DNA of 46,368 bases from Candidatus Heimdallarchaeota archaeon. GTDB lineage: Archaea > Asgardarchaeota > Heimdallarchaeia > JABLTI01. Both the position numbers and the translations under genes were made by a program. The stretch covers positions 1-46,368 of the forward strand of contig JAGXNT010000077.1 of NCBI GenBank assembly GCA_019894765.1, written 5' to 3'. The notes below the pieces were generated by a model. It worked only from the letters and a program-made list of their open reading frames with translations. It had not been told where the DNA came from and searched no databases. This document shows, one piece after another, positions 18,138 to 27,700 of the stretch (the stretch's first letter is position 1; every line of letters starts with the position of its first letter).

Positions 18138-18875
18138 TTGGCAAAAACAAAAATGCTTTACATGGAAGACAATCACGTTCAATCTTTTGAGGCTAAGGTT
18201 CTTTCTGCTGATGAGAATTATGTAGTATTAGATCGAACTGCATTTTATCCTGAAGGCGGAGGTCAAGAGTGTGACAACGGAACTTTGTCATTTGATAATC
18301 ATGTGATAACAATTTCAAAAGTAAAAAGGGAATCCGGAGAAGTACGACACTACTTGGAAGACTTTGAAAAATTACCAGTAAAAGGGGATGTAGTGAATTG
18401 TAACCTTGACTGGGAAAGACGCTTCACTCATATGAAATATCATACAGCAATACATGTTTTAAGCTCATATATGAAAGAACACTATAATTCCGAATGCGTT
18501 GGAAATAATATTTCCATTCGAAATGGTCGTGCTGATTTTAATCTGATGTCCTCTCTCACTGAAGAGGATTTGACGAAAATAGAGAAAGGCATAAATGAAA
18601 TAATTGCCAAAAATCTCCCAGTTCAAATCACATTCATGCCAAGAGAAGATGCAATAAAATACTTAGAAGAAAAAGGATATCAAACAGATTATATAGAAAT
18701 GGTTCCCAAATCTGTGAAAACTTTCCGAGTAATCTCTGTGGATGACTATGATCATGCTTCCTGTGCTGGTACACATGTCAAGAATACCTCTGAGATTGGT
18801 AAAGTTAAAGTAGTGAAAAGAAGAAGTATGGGTAAAGGGAAAGAACGAATAACCTTATCTTTTGAAGAAAACTGA
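18138..18875 (+). CDS. alaX: Stand-alone alanyl-tRNA editing protein AlaX
   Basis: The 245-residue protein resembles the editing domain of AlaRS without the synthetase core. The zinc ligands are present: H102 and H106 (YHTAIHVL, the HxxxH motif) and C209 with H213 (CAGTH). A glycine-rich segment, FYPEGGGQ (about 37-44), matches AlaX-M/AlaX-L types. It hydrolyses Ser- or Gly-tRNA(Ala) made in error by AlaRS. The start is TTG 18138, with GGGG about 8 nt upstream. An in-frame ATG at 18153 is an alternative. AlaRS is not in the window. Confidence 0.88.
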   Translation: MAKTKMLYMEDNHVQSFEAKVLSADENYVVLDRTAFYPEGGGQECDNGTLSFDNHVITISKVKRESGEVRHYLEDFEKLPVKGDVVNCNLDWERRFTHMKYHTAIHVLSSYMKEHYNSECVGNNISIRNGRADFNLMSSLTEEDLTKIEKGINEIIAKNLPVQITFMPREDAIKYLEEKGYQTDYIEMVPKSVKTFRVISVDDYDHASCAGTHVKNTSEIGKVKVVKRRSMGKGKERITLSFEEN

Positions 18876-18988
18876 TTCCAAAATTGAAAAGGTTTTTTTC
18901 AAAGTGTTGGGTAATATAATTGGAAGTTACGTTATAAGGATAATAGAGTGGGTTGTTCAAACAATATAGATAACTGGAGAAAATGGTC

Positions 18989-20170
18989 ATGTCCAAATCC
19001 TTGGAGTATGTAGACGAACAAAATGTTTTAGATTTAACTAAGCGATTAATCAAAACCCAAAGTCAAAGTGGGAATGAGAAGAAGCTAGCAACTCTTATGG
19101 CTATAGAAATGAAGAAAGCTGGTTTCAATCTCGTTCAATATGACGAACATAATAATATCGTTGGTATTATGCCGGGCTTAGGGAGGGGAAAATCCCTTAT
19201 TCTTGTGGGGCATCTCGATACAGTTCCCGAAGGAGCTATGGAGAATCCTTTTAACCCACAGGAAATAGATGGAACAAAATTAGGGACTCGAGGCAAAGTA
19301 ATTACAGGTCGTGGTGCATGCGACACAAAAGCAGCATTAGCTGCAATGCTAAGCGCAGGCAGTGCTTTGAAACGAGCTCGTGCAAGATTGAAGGGAGATT
19401 TTGTAATTATTGGTTTAGCAAACACAAAGACTGGCAAATCATCTGGTCTAAAGCAATTAATAAAGAAGTTTGAACTCACTCCGAATTTTGTTGTTTCTTG
19501 TACTCCCACAAATATGGAAATAAACATCGCACATCCAGGGCAAGTTACATTTGAAATTCTCGCTAAAGGAAAAATGTCCAATATAGGCAATCCAAAACAA
19601 GGAGAGAATGCCATCTTAAAAATGAACAATATTATCAATTGTATCAACGAAAATACAGTATTACCTGAAGATGATCGGTTTGGAAAAGCAAATATGATAA
19701 TTAGTTCAATAACCTCAAATACAGTTGGAGAATCACATTCTATTCCAAATCTCTGTCAAGCTTTGTTGGTTCGACAATTTTTCAAAGATGAAAATCCTGA
19801 GACAATTAAAAGTGAATTATTGGAAATTTTGAGTAGAAATAACTTCAAAGAAGAAGATGTAGAAATCAACATTAAGCGACATTTCAAACCACATAGTGTA
19901 AGTCAAAAAGAAGAAATTATCTCTGTTATCCAAGATTCAAGAAATATTGCTTTTGGAAAAACTGCAAAAATCAGTCATTGGAATAGTGGAGTAAATATTT
20001 CTGAGATTTTTGACATAAATCTCCCAGTAGTAGGTTTTGGACCTGGTGATGAAAAGTTTTCACACACACCCATTGAACACGTTCCAGTGGATCAAATCAT
20101 TAAAGCAGCAAAAGCTTACACTGTTTTAGCAGAGAAAGTTTGTGTACAGATGAAGGATAAGGACGCTTAA
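18989..20170 (+). CDS. M20-fold (ArgE/DapE-like) protein with a degraded active site
   Basis: The fold is clear: GHLDTVPEG (H75), GRGACDTKAALAA (D112) and a C-terminal SHTPIEHV (H359) match M20 metal ligands. Three other key positions are changed. The EE pair (general base and metal ligand) reads NTKT around 145-148. The Glu of the xEPT motif is a threonine (SCTPTN, T172). The lid-domain His of GKxAH is Asn (GKMSNIG, N198). Normal M20 hydrolysis is therefore doubtful, and it may be a pseudoenzyme or have another role. ATG 18989 has GGAGA 8 nt upstream. An ATG two codons earlier is too close to it. Confidence 0.8.
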   Translation: MSKSLEYVDEQNVLDLTKRLIKTQSQSGNEKKLATLMAIEMKKAGFNLVQYDEHNNIVGIMPGLGRGKSLILVGHLDTVPEGAMENPFNPQEIDGTKLGTRGKVITGRGACDTKAALAAMLSAGSALKRARARLKGDFVIIGLANTKTGKSSGLKQLIKKFELTPNFVVSCTPTNMEINIAHPGQVTFEILAKGKMSNIGNPKQGENAILKMNNIINCINENTVLPEDDRFGKANMIISSITSNTVGESHSIPNLCQALLVRQFFKDENPETIKSELLEILSRNNFKEEDVEINIKRHFKPHSVSQKEEIISVIQDSRNIAFGKTAKISHWNSGVNISEIFDINLPVVGFGPGDEKFSHTPIEHVPVDQIIKAAKAYTVLAEKVCVQMKDKDA

Positions 20171-20203
20171 TTGCTGTCCATCCTCTCCAAAATTTTTTAA
20201 GTA

Positions 20204-20210
20204 TTATATA
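20204..20210 (+). promoter_or_regulatory. TATA box of the ECF ATPase pair
   Basis: TTATATA lies about 25 nt before the ATG at 20232, so the message is predicted to be leaderless. Confidence 0.5.
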
Positions 20211-20231
20211 TTGGATATCATTTGATTCTAA

Positions 20232-21071
20232 ATGATTGAGATAGTAAAGGTCAATTTTCGATATCTGAATTCCAAAAAATCAATCTTACAAGATTTTTCT
20301 CTCGAAATTTCTAAAGGAGAAATCCTGGGAATAATAGGTCCTACTGGTAGTGGTAAGAGTACTATTTGTTATCTATTTAATGGATTAATTCCACACACAA
20401 TTAAAGGTAATTTCTCCGGTTCAGTAATAATTAATGGTAAAAACACTGTTGATTCATCAGTTGAAGAAATGAGTGAAAAAATCGGATATATTTTGCAAGA
20501 ACCAAGTTTTCAAATTGCTTCTCCTCATGTAGAATCGGAAATTACTTTTGGAATGGAAAATCTAGGTTTGTCAATAGAAGAAATGGATCAAAAATTGAAT
20601 AAGATACTTGAGAAACTCAGTATAACCCATTTACGATATCGACAAACAGCTAATTTAAGTGAAGGGGAAAAACAGAAGGTTATCTTAGCGTCAATTTTGA
20701 CGATGGAACCCGGTATATTAGTTTTGGATGAAAGCTCAAGTATGGTAGATACTACAAGTAAAACGAATTTAATTCAAACGCTCAGGGAATTAAATCAAGA
20801 AGAACAAAAAACCATTGTAATTATTGATCATGATTTAGATTTAATCGCTCAAATTGCTACAAGAATTCTGTTAATTAACGAGGGAAGAATCATAGCAGAT
20901 GGACAACCTCAAGACATTTTAACTGATGTAAAATTACTGAGAGAGAACGGATTAATACCCACAAGTATAACCTCACTTTTTCATGAATTAAAAGAAAATG
21001 AATTACCAGTAAAAAAACTCCCTCTATCCTTTTCTGAAGCAACAAAGATTTTGGAGGAGTGGTTGTCGTGA
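20232..21071 (+). CDS. ABC ATPase of ECF/CbiO type
   Basis: The 279-residue ATPase has Walker A GPTGSGKST, a Q-loop near GYILQEPSFQ, the signature LSEGEKQK and Walker B ILVLDESSS. A long C-terminal segment follows the switch histidine (IIDHDLDLI), as in EcfA/CbiO proteins that energise vitamin or metal uptake. The ABC signature varies (LSEGE) and the D-loop is SSSMVDT. It overlaps the second ATPase gene by four bases. It is probably one half of an EcfA-EcfA' heterodimer. The transmembrane EcfT and the substrate-binding S component are not in the window. Confidence 0.85.
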   Translation: MIEIVKVNFRYLNSKKSILQDFSLEISKGEILGIIGPTGSGKSTICYLFNGLIPHTIKGNFSGSVIINGKNTVDSSVEEMSEKIGYILQEPSFQIASPHVESEITFGMENLGLSIEEMDQKLNKILEKLSITHLRYRQTANLSEGEKQKVILASILTMEPGILVLDESSSMVDTTSKTNLIQTLRELNQEEQKTIVIIDHDLDLIAQIATRILLINEGRIIADGQPQDILTDVKLLRENGLIPTSITSLFHELKENELPVKKLPLSFSEATKILEEWLS

Positions 21072-21889
21072 GTTATATTGATGTTTCTGGTTTGTTTTTT
21101 GGTTACACAAATGACTCATTGCTTTTTAGAAATATCTCACTCTCTTTCAGATTAGGAGAACAAGTCGCAATCATAGGCCGTAATGGTTCTGGAAAAACAT
21201 CACTTGTAAAATTATTAAATGGAATGCTAAAACCTCAAAAAGGGAATATAAGTATAAACAAGGAATCTACACGAGATAAATCAATAGCTGATATAGCAAC
21301 AACAATAGGATTTGTTTTTCAAAATCCCAATCAAATGCTTTTTATGAATTCAGTAGAAAAAGAATTAGAACTAAGCCTTTTACGATTAAGTTTAGGAAAG
21401 GAAGAACAAAATAAGAGAATAAACAAAATGCTTAGTTTCTTTGATTTAGAGAAATATCGAGAAACTCATCCTAGGAGCCTGAGTCGCGGAGAAAAACAGA
21501 AATTGGCTCTAGCAACTGTTTTAATTCAAGAACCACAAGCAATTATTCTAGATGAACCCTTTTCAGGAATTGATTTTAATCAACGGAATAATCTCATTGA
21601 TTACCTTAGAATCCTATGTGATGAGGGAAAACTAATCATTTTGATCACTCACGACATAGATTCCATAATGGAGAATTGTTCTCGAGTAATTGCACTAGAT
21701 GAAGGAAATATAATCTATGATTTACCAGTTGATGAATTTCTACTTGATGAAACAAATCTAAGAAAAATAGGATTACTGCCTACAAACTATCTAAAGATGA
21801 TATACCAATTAAGAAGCAAAGGTCTCCCAAAAGAGATCTTGTGGAAAAAAGATTTTATTGAATTCTTCAAACAAACCCTCGAACTCTAA
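21068..21889 (+). CDS. ABC ATPase of ECF/CbiO type, partner subunit
   Basis: The 273-residue ATPase has Walker A GRNGSGKTS, signature LSRGEKQKLA, Walker B AIILDEPFSG and switch histidine LITHDID. GTG 21068 overlaps the TGA of the first ATPase (GTGA) and has TTGGAGGAG about 8-10 nt upstream, so I prefer it to an in-frame GTG at 21059. The two ATPases are diverged paralogs and likely form a heterodimer. The 3' end overlaps the convergent mobB stop by four bases. Confidence 0.85.
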   Translation: MSYIDVSGLFFGYTNDSLLFRNISLSFRLGEQVAIIGRNGSGKTSLVKLLNGMLKPQKGNISINKESTRDKSIADIATTIGFVFQNPNQMLFMNSVEKELELSLLRLSLGKEEQNKRINKMLSFFDLEKYRETHPRSLSRGEKQKLALATVLIQEPQAIILDEPFSGIDFNQRNNLIDYLRILCDEGKLIILITHDIDSIMENCSRVIALDEGNIIYDLPVDEFLLDETNLRKIGLLPTNYLKMIYQLRSKGLPKEILWKKDFIEFFKQTLEL

Positions 21890-22389
21890 ATACTTGAGCT
21901 ACTTATTGCATTTCTTTCAATTAGATCAACTAATTCTGAGATAGAAACTTGACTATTAAAAGCCCTTATTCCTTGAAATTCATTGACTTCATTGCTAATA
22001 ACACCAGATATTGCAAATATAGTATCATCCAACAATTCCTTCAAGTCATCAAGATTCTTTGAACATAATACTTTGGGAACTTTCTTCTCAGAAGAAAAAC
22101 CTTCTAAGACTAAGTAATCAGCATCAAAGAAAGGAATTAATTCCCTAGCACTCAATGCTTTTTGAAACATAATTGTTGTTTCAACATTTGATCTAGTTGC
22201 CGTTCTAGATGCACCTGCTTCTCGGTGTAACCAAGAATCCTTTCCTTCTGTTTCAACACTAAAACCTTCAATATGGATAGCTTTTACAGCATGGACAGTT
22301 TTACCTCTTCTAACAAGTTCTTTTATTACTTCAAGAAGTGTGCTTGTTTTGCCTGAATTTGTGTACCCAATAATAGAGAAAACCTTCAT
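21886..22389 (-). CDS. mobB: Molybdopterin-guanine dinucleotide biosynthesis protein MobB
   Basis: The 167-residue P-loop protein has Walker A GYTNSGKTS (about residues 8-16) and the MobB motif KDSWLHREAGA. MobB assists MobA in attaching GMP to molybdopterin for molybdenum or tungsten enzymes. The length is normal. No MobA, Moa/Moe gene or molybdoenzyme is visible here. It shares a short promoter region with the divergent HEAT-repeat gene and overlaps the end of the ECF ATPase gene. Confidence 0.85.
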   Translation of the reverse strand: MKVFSIIGYTNSGKTSTLLEVIKELVRRGKTVHAVKAIHIEGFSVETEGKDSWLHREAGASRTATRSNVETTIMFQKALSARELIPFFDADYLVLEGFSSEKKVPKVLCSKNLDDLKELLDDTIFAISGVISNEVNEFQGIRAFNSQVSISELVDLIERNAISSSSI

Positions 22390-22556
22390 ACTTGAGAAAT
22401 CATCTCTCGTTCTTCTTTAAAATTTCGATAATTTTCCCTACAAAGAGTTTCTTACACGAAAAAAACATTATTTTTGTCGAAACTTTTTAAAGTGATTCAA
22501 CAACATTTTTCTTCTAGTAAGCTGAATTGTTTACTATAGATTTGTCGAAGGTTAGA

Positions 22557-22961
22557 ATGTTGAGCTACGACGAGAAACAGCTTGAGCAACTAATTAGAAA
22601 TTTAAAAGATCGAGATGGTTGGGTTCGTTCAAGAGCTGCTACAAGATTAGGCGAATTAAAAGCCAAAGAAGCTGTTGATGAATTATCAAAAATCCTCAAA
22701 GAGGATAGGGATTCACTTGTGCGCTCCTCAGCCGCAGCTGCATTAGGAGATTTGGGATCCGAAGCAGAAGAAGCAGTAGGGACATTAATTCAAACACTTA
22801 GAACTGATCAAATCGTAGGTGTACGATTAGAGGCTGCTGTTGCATTAGGAAGCATTGGTGATGAGAACGCAGTCAACGAATTAACTAAGATTGCTTTAGA
22901 AGATGAGGATATACGAGTAAGATCTTGGGCAGCAGATGCGATTAGAAAAATAAAAGGTTAA
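22557..22961 (+). CDS. HEAT-repeat (PBS-lyase-like) protein
   Basis: The 134-residue protein is made of about four HEAT-like repeats of roughly 31 residues, each with the pattern VRxxAAxxLGxL (for example VRSRAATRLGEL and VRSSAAAALGDLG). Such solenoids bind other proteins and carry no enzyme activity of their own. I chose ATG 22557 because GAAGG lies 5 nt upstream. An in-frame TTG at 22527 adds 10 residues. A TATA-like TTTTTAAA lies near 22484-22491. The partner is unknown. Confidence 0.8.
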   Translation: MLSYDEKQLEQLIRNLKDRDGWVRSRAATRLGELKAKEAVDELSKILKEDRDSLVRSSAAAALGDLGSEAEEAVGTLIQTLRTDQIVGVRLEAAVALGSIGDENAVNELTKIALEDEDIRVRSWAADAIRKIKG

Positions 22962-23007
22962 TTCCAATCTTTAGTAGTAAACCCTACTCATATTGCACTC
23001 GTTAAAT

Positions 23008-23050
23008 TCTCTAAGATTATTTGAGAAAATAATTTAGAGATTTCTTTTAT
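23008..23050 (+). terminator. Terminator after the HEAT-repeat gene
   Basis: CTCTAAGATTATTT (23009-23022) pairs with AAATAATTTAGAG (23027-23039) with one bulged G and a 4-nt loop. A T-rich tract follows. Confidence 0.6.
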
Positions 23051-23153
23051 ATTACTCAGATTTATTACAAGAGCTGCAGTTAGCAATATGAATAAACAAA
23101 AAAAACCTTTTAAGCGTAAGTAACAAACTCACGACTAGAAGAGACATTCTCAT

Positions 23154-24485
23154 TTGAGTGGAAAACACATGGTAGATTACTCCAAAAAAATACCAATCAA
23201 GAAAATTGTTAAACTAACTGATGGAACACAAGTAGCCATAGGTGGCTGGGCTGAGCATTTAGTTCATAAGGGTAAGATCTGCTTTCTTACTGTAAGAGAT
23301 TCAAGTGGTAAAATACAAGTTACAGGAATTAAAACAAAGCTTTCAGAAGAAATTTGGGATACTCTTATCGGTTTAAAGAATGAAACCATTGTTTGGATTA
23401 CAGGGACAGTAAAGAAAAATGAACAAGCACCTGGTGGAATTGAAATTCTTCCGGAAGAAGTTTCAATATTAAATCCCGTTCAAGGTCCTGTTCCCGTTGA
23501 TATAACAGGACGTACACCAATGGATGATGGTACAGTTTTTGCTTTTCGAGAAATGACTATTCGAATACCAATAAATAAGTTGCCATTTGAAGTTAAAACT
23601 CATGTTGCTCAAGCAACTCGTGAATTCTTTCTCAAAAGGGACTATGTTGAGTTATTCTCACCATTAATGGTAGCTACTGCAACAGAAGGTGGTGCTACTT
23701 TATTTCCAATAAAATTCTTTGAAAAGGATGCGTTTTTAGCCCAAAGTGGTCAATTTTACAAGCAAGCAGCAATAACTGCTCATGAGAAAGTTTTCGGAAT
23801 AATTCCCTCTTTTCGAATGGAAAAATCTCGGACTCGAAAACATGTTGCGGAATTCTGGCAAATAGAAGTAGAAGCTGCTTTTCACGATCACATAAGTATA
23901 ATGCAAGTTTTAGATGATATGATGGTTTATGTTGTTAATACAACCATAAAAACTGCGAAGGACCCCTTAGCTGCCTTAGGAGTAAAACCGAAGAAACTCG
24001 AAGGTGGATTCCCAAGAGTAACTTTCCAAGAAGCTAAAGAATTATGTACTAGTTTTGAACTTGAAGAAAAAGTGGATTTTGAAGATGATTTCACATCACC
24101 AGAGGAAGCTGCATTATCTCGTCACTTTAAAATACCATTCTTCATCACAGAATGGCCTACTCATACTCGAGGAATTTATTATCGTGTAAATGATGAAAAT
24201 CCTGCAATTTCCAATAGTTTTGATTTAGTTGCTCCTGATGGCTTTGCAGAACTATGCACTGGGGGGCAACGTGTACATGAGTATGATAAGATGGTTGAAG
24301 TAATTAAGAATCAAGGTTTCAGTCTTGAGAGCTATGATTGGTACTTGAATCTCTTCAAATACGGCATACCACCTCATGCAGGTTATGGTTTAGGAATAGA
24401 ACGATTAGTTTGGTGGTTATGTGGTTTGAGCAACATTAAACAAGCCATAATGTTTCCAAGAACACCAGATATCCTAAAACCGTGA
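23154..24485 (+). CDS. asnS: Asparaginyl-tRNA synthetase
   Basis: The 443-residue class IIb synthetase has an N-terminal OB-fold anticodon domain (about 15-110) and a catalytic core. Motif 2 reads FRMEKSRTRKHVAEFWQIEVEAAF across the active site. EFWQIEVEAAF matches AsnRS (EFWxxExEaA) rather than AspRS (HLNEYxSxDxE). Motif 3 (GYGLGIERLVWWLCG) and the ending FPRTPDILKP also match archaeal AsnRS. It charges tRNA(Asn) directly, so the organism need not depend on the Asp-tRNA(Asn) amidation route. The start is TTG 23154, with ATG 23169 possible. An AT-rich hairpin follows the gene (24499-24527). Confidence 0.85.
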   Translation: MSGKHMVDYSKKIPIKKIVKLTDGTQVAIGGWAEHLVHKGKICFLTVRDSSGKIQVTGIKTKLSEEIWDTLIGLKNETIVWITGTVKKNEQAPGGIEILPEEVSILNPVQGPVPVDITGRTPMDDGTVFAFREMTIRIPINKLPFEVKTHVAQATREFFLKRDYVELFSPLMVATATEGGATLFPIKFFEKDAFLAQSGQFYKQAAITAHEKVFGIIPSFRMEKSRTRKHVAEFWQIEVEAAFHDHISIMQVLDDMMVYVVNTTIKTAKDPLAALGVKPKKLEGGFPRVTFQEAKELCTSFELEEKVDFEDDFTSPEEAALSRHFKIPFFITEWPTHTRGIYYRVNDENPAISNSFDLVAPDGFAELCTGGQRVHEYDKMVEVIKNQGFSLESYDWYLNLFKYGIPPHAGYGLGIERLVWWLCGLSNIKQAIMFPRTPDILKP

Positions 24486-24498
24486 TGTCTGAAACCGT

Positions 24499-24527
24499 AA
24501 ATTAAAAAAGCATGTATGTTTTAATTT
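24499..24527 (+). terminator. AT-rich hairpin after asnS
   Basis: AAATTAAAA (24499-24507) and TTTTAATTT (24519-24527) form a perfect 9-bp A/T stem with an 11-nt loop, 13 nt past the asnS stop. The stem is weak, so termination here is tentative. Confidence 0.4.
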
Positions 24528-24660
24528 GCTAGAAAGGTAAAGTATTAAAGAAACCATTAGGAAATGCAATGAGAGATAATGAATGGAACTTAGACAAGAA
24601 TCATTTCCTAAGAACAAAAGCATAGTGAATAGGTTTCGGAGAAACGTGAAAAGGACATAG

Positions 24661-24700
24661 AATATATTAGTCCTAGACACATACACCAAGGTGTGACTAG
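24661..24700 (+). promoter_or_regulatory. Top6B promoter with interrupted palindrome
   Basis: A TATA-like AATATATTA (24661-24669) is followed by the interrupted palindrome CTAGACACA (24673-24681), 10 nt, TGTGACTAG (24692-24700). The half-sites match 8 of 9 positions, and the element would span the predicted transcription start near 24691. A repressor site or a leader hairpin is possible. Confidence 0.4.
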
Positions 24701-24713
24701 TAGGTAAAATACA

Positions 24714-27700
24714 ATGATTGCGCGTGAGAAAATAATTGAGCGTTCCGCTGCTGAATTCTTTGAAGCAAACAAAGCAATAGCTGGTTTTGATAATCCTACT
24801 AGATCAACATATACCAGTGTTAGAGAGCTTGTAGAAAATGCCTTAGATGCAGCAGAGAAAGGGGGCTTTCTTCCAGATATTGAAATCAAAATAGAATTAA
24901 TGCCAAAAGAAGAAATAGGCGAATTAATGGGAATCAAAGATTATCAGATTGACGAGGATGCAACCTTTGAATTCATGAGATTATCTGTGCGAGATAATGG
25001 GATTGGCATTCGTCATACTGACATACCTAAATTATTCGGTCGTGTTTTAACAGGTTCTAATTATGGAGAAAGGCAGTCAAGAGGTCGTTTTGGTCTTGGA
25101 GCAAAAATGGTTTTGATTTATTCCCAGTCTACCATTAGAGTTCCTTTTGAAATCAAATCTCGAGTAGCTGTTTCTAAAAAGAAATCAGCAGAGTCAACAA
25201 GTCATTACAAATTATTTATTGATATCGTGAAAAATGCTCCAGAAATTGTAGATGAGAAGAAATATACTGGGCAATCTAAGGATCAGTTAAAAGGCCATGG
25301 TACAGAAGTTTCTTGTTGTTTTGCAGGTACTTGGAGTAGAGCAAAACGTTACATTTTCGAATATTTTGAGGAAATGGCTGTAATTACTCCTTACGCTTCG
25401 TTTTCCATCGTTACTCCAGATAATCCTGAACCAATTATTCATACTAGAAAAGTTAATGTTGTTCCAAGATCTCCAATAGAAGTTCCATTACATCCAATTG
25501 GTACTGATATTAATCAACTAAAAAGTGAAATTTCACGAACTAGCCAGAAGACCATGAGTGATTTTCTGAAAAAACACTTCCAAAGAATAGGCGATAAAAC
25601 TGCAGCAGAAGTCTTGAAAATCTCAAAAATATCTCCATCAAAGAATCCCCAAAAATTAGATGAAATGGAGTTGCGAAGACTAATACATGAAGGATTCACA
25701 AAAGTCAAGTTTTTCCCACCTGATGGTAAATGTCTCTCTCCCTTAGGACATGAAAACTTGGAAGCTGGTTTGCAAGACGTCTATAATACAGAATTTACAT
25801 GCTCTGAAACACGACCTCCCTCAAGTTATAGCGGTCATGCTTTTCAAGTAGAAGTAGCCATTGGTTATGGTGGAGAAGGAAATAGTCCTCCTTACAAGCT
25901 TGTCAGATTTGCCAATAGGATTCCATTGCTTTTTGGCGAAGGAAACGATCTCATTAAGAAAACAATTGAAAGTATCAATTGGTCAAATTATAAATCTAAT
26001 TTGAATAATGATCCATTAATTTTTGCAGTCTCATTAGTTAGTACAAAGATTCCATTTCCTGAAACCAGCAAAGAATACATTGCTGAAGTAGATGAAATCA
26101 GAAAAGAATTAAGACTTTGCCTACAAAAAGCAGGCAGAAAATTGATGCGATTCCAAAGAGCTCTAAAGAAACGAGAACAATTAGCTAAGCGAATGAAAAT
26201 TTTTGAAAAGTACGCTCCAATAACAACATCTATTGTCGGCCAAATGCTTGGCAAAATGGATGAACAAGATTTTCAATTTCTCTTCAGCTCAACACAATTC
26301 TCTAATTGCTTGAAACTTCGAGAAGGCTCCTTATTTTTACCAAAGAATCCAATACCAGTAGAAGCTTTGCCAATGGATTCCATTGAAGGAGTTAATCTTG
26401 AACGATATGATATTCAAACATTACAAGATTTGATACTCATAGATGATGATCAATTAAATGAATTAATTTCCCTCGGATTATCAGAAGAAGCTACCGACCA
26501 AGCAGAACAAATTCTCCGGGCAATATTGGAATTACCTGAATTAGCAAAAGATGAATTAGTAGAATCTGCCAGTGCTAAAGCTTTAGATGAGTTTGCGAAA
26601 GAACGAGGAATTCTAGATGGATTACAGCTTTACAGTTCCATAGATCCTGTATCAGTTCTTCCTGGTGTAGGTCCAGCAACACAAAAATCATTGCGCACTC
26701 GTGGTATACGAACTGTGAAAGATTTCTTCTTAATAAACAATAAGGAAATTACTCAAAGCAATTTGCCTTTGGGAGTAATTGTTGATTTGAAATCTAAATG
26801 TAATGTTAATGTTTTACCGAATATTACTTCAAAAACAGTAGAGGATCTGCATAAAAAGAAAATATATAGTGTGTTAGATTTCCTTGAAACAGAAGAAGCT
26901 AAATTAGTGAAAATACATGGATTAACCTCGGACAGAATAAATGCTTTAATTGAACTCATTAGAACTACTCTTGACTTGGATATTGAAGAATTAAGAGCTG
27001 AAACAGCCGAAGTAAGCATTGATGAAGCAATAGAAGATGAAAAAGTAATTCAAAAACCAAAAGAAGTTAAGATGCCAGAACATCCTCATGACTTTATAGA
27101 AGTTGATGCTTTAGTAAGTAAACTTGAAGGAGTAGGAAAAACCATGGCACAAAGATTAGAGGATAAAGGCATCGAAAACGTTGGAAAATTCTACATGGTA
27201 GCAAATAGCCGTTTATTAAAAATCAAAGGGCTTGGTGCAAAAACAATCTCTACCAATAGAGGAAACACAGATGTTTTGGTTCTCCCTAGAATCGATTTTG
27301 AAGGAAAAAGAGATCTAAACTTAATGGGGATCTTTACTGTGATGCAATTCTTTGAAGCTGAAGACGATAGTTTGACAGCTATTCGAGGATTGAGATCACC
27401 AACAATTACAAAATTAAAGTTAGATATTGAAGAAAAACTGCTAATGACCCCTGGTTCTCAAGTTGTTCCAAAAAGAAAGACAACCAAAAAACTATCTGCA
27501 AAAACACCACCAAAAGAGCCAGCTAAAAAGCCAACTGCAAAGAAACCAACAAAGAAAACAACCACTACAAAAACAAAGACACCAACAATACCAAAGGATA
27601 CAACTATTGCTGAATATCTAGGAACTAAGAAACCAAAAGACGTATCAGAAGAAGAAATAGTTGTCAGAGGACCACCTAAAGGTTTGTTGAAACCAACATT

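Noticed and set aside
18989..20170. Pseudogene for the M20-fold gene
   Set aside because: The frame is intact over 393 residues with a good ribosome binding site and many conserved positions, so it looks maintained.
23154..24485. Aspartyl-tRNA synthetase for the class IIb gene
   Set aside because: The motif 2 region EFWQIEVEAAF and the FPRTPD ending fit archaeal AsnRS better. Nondiscriminating AspRS is not fully excluded.
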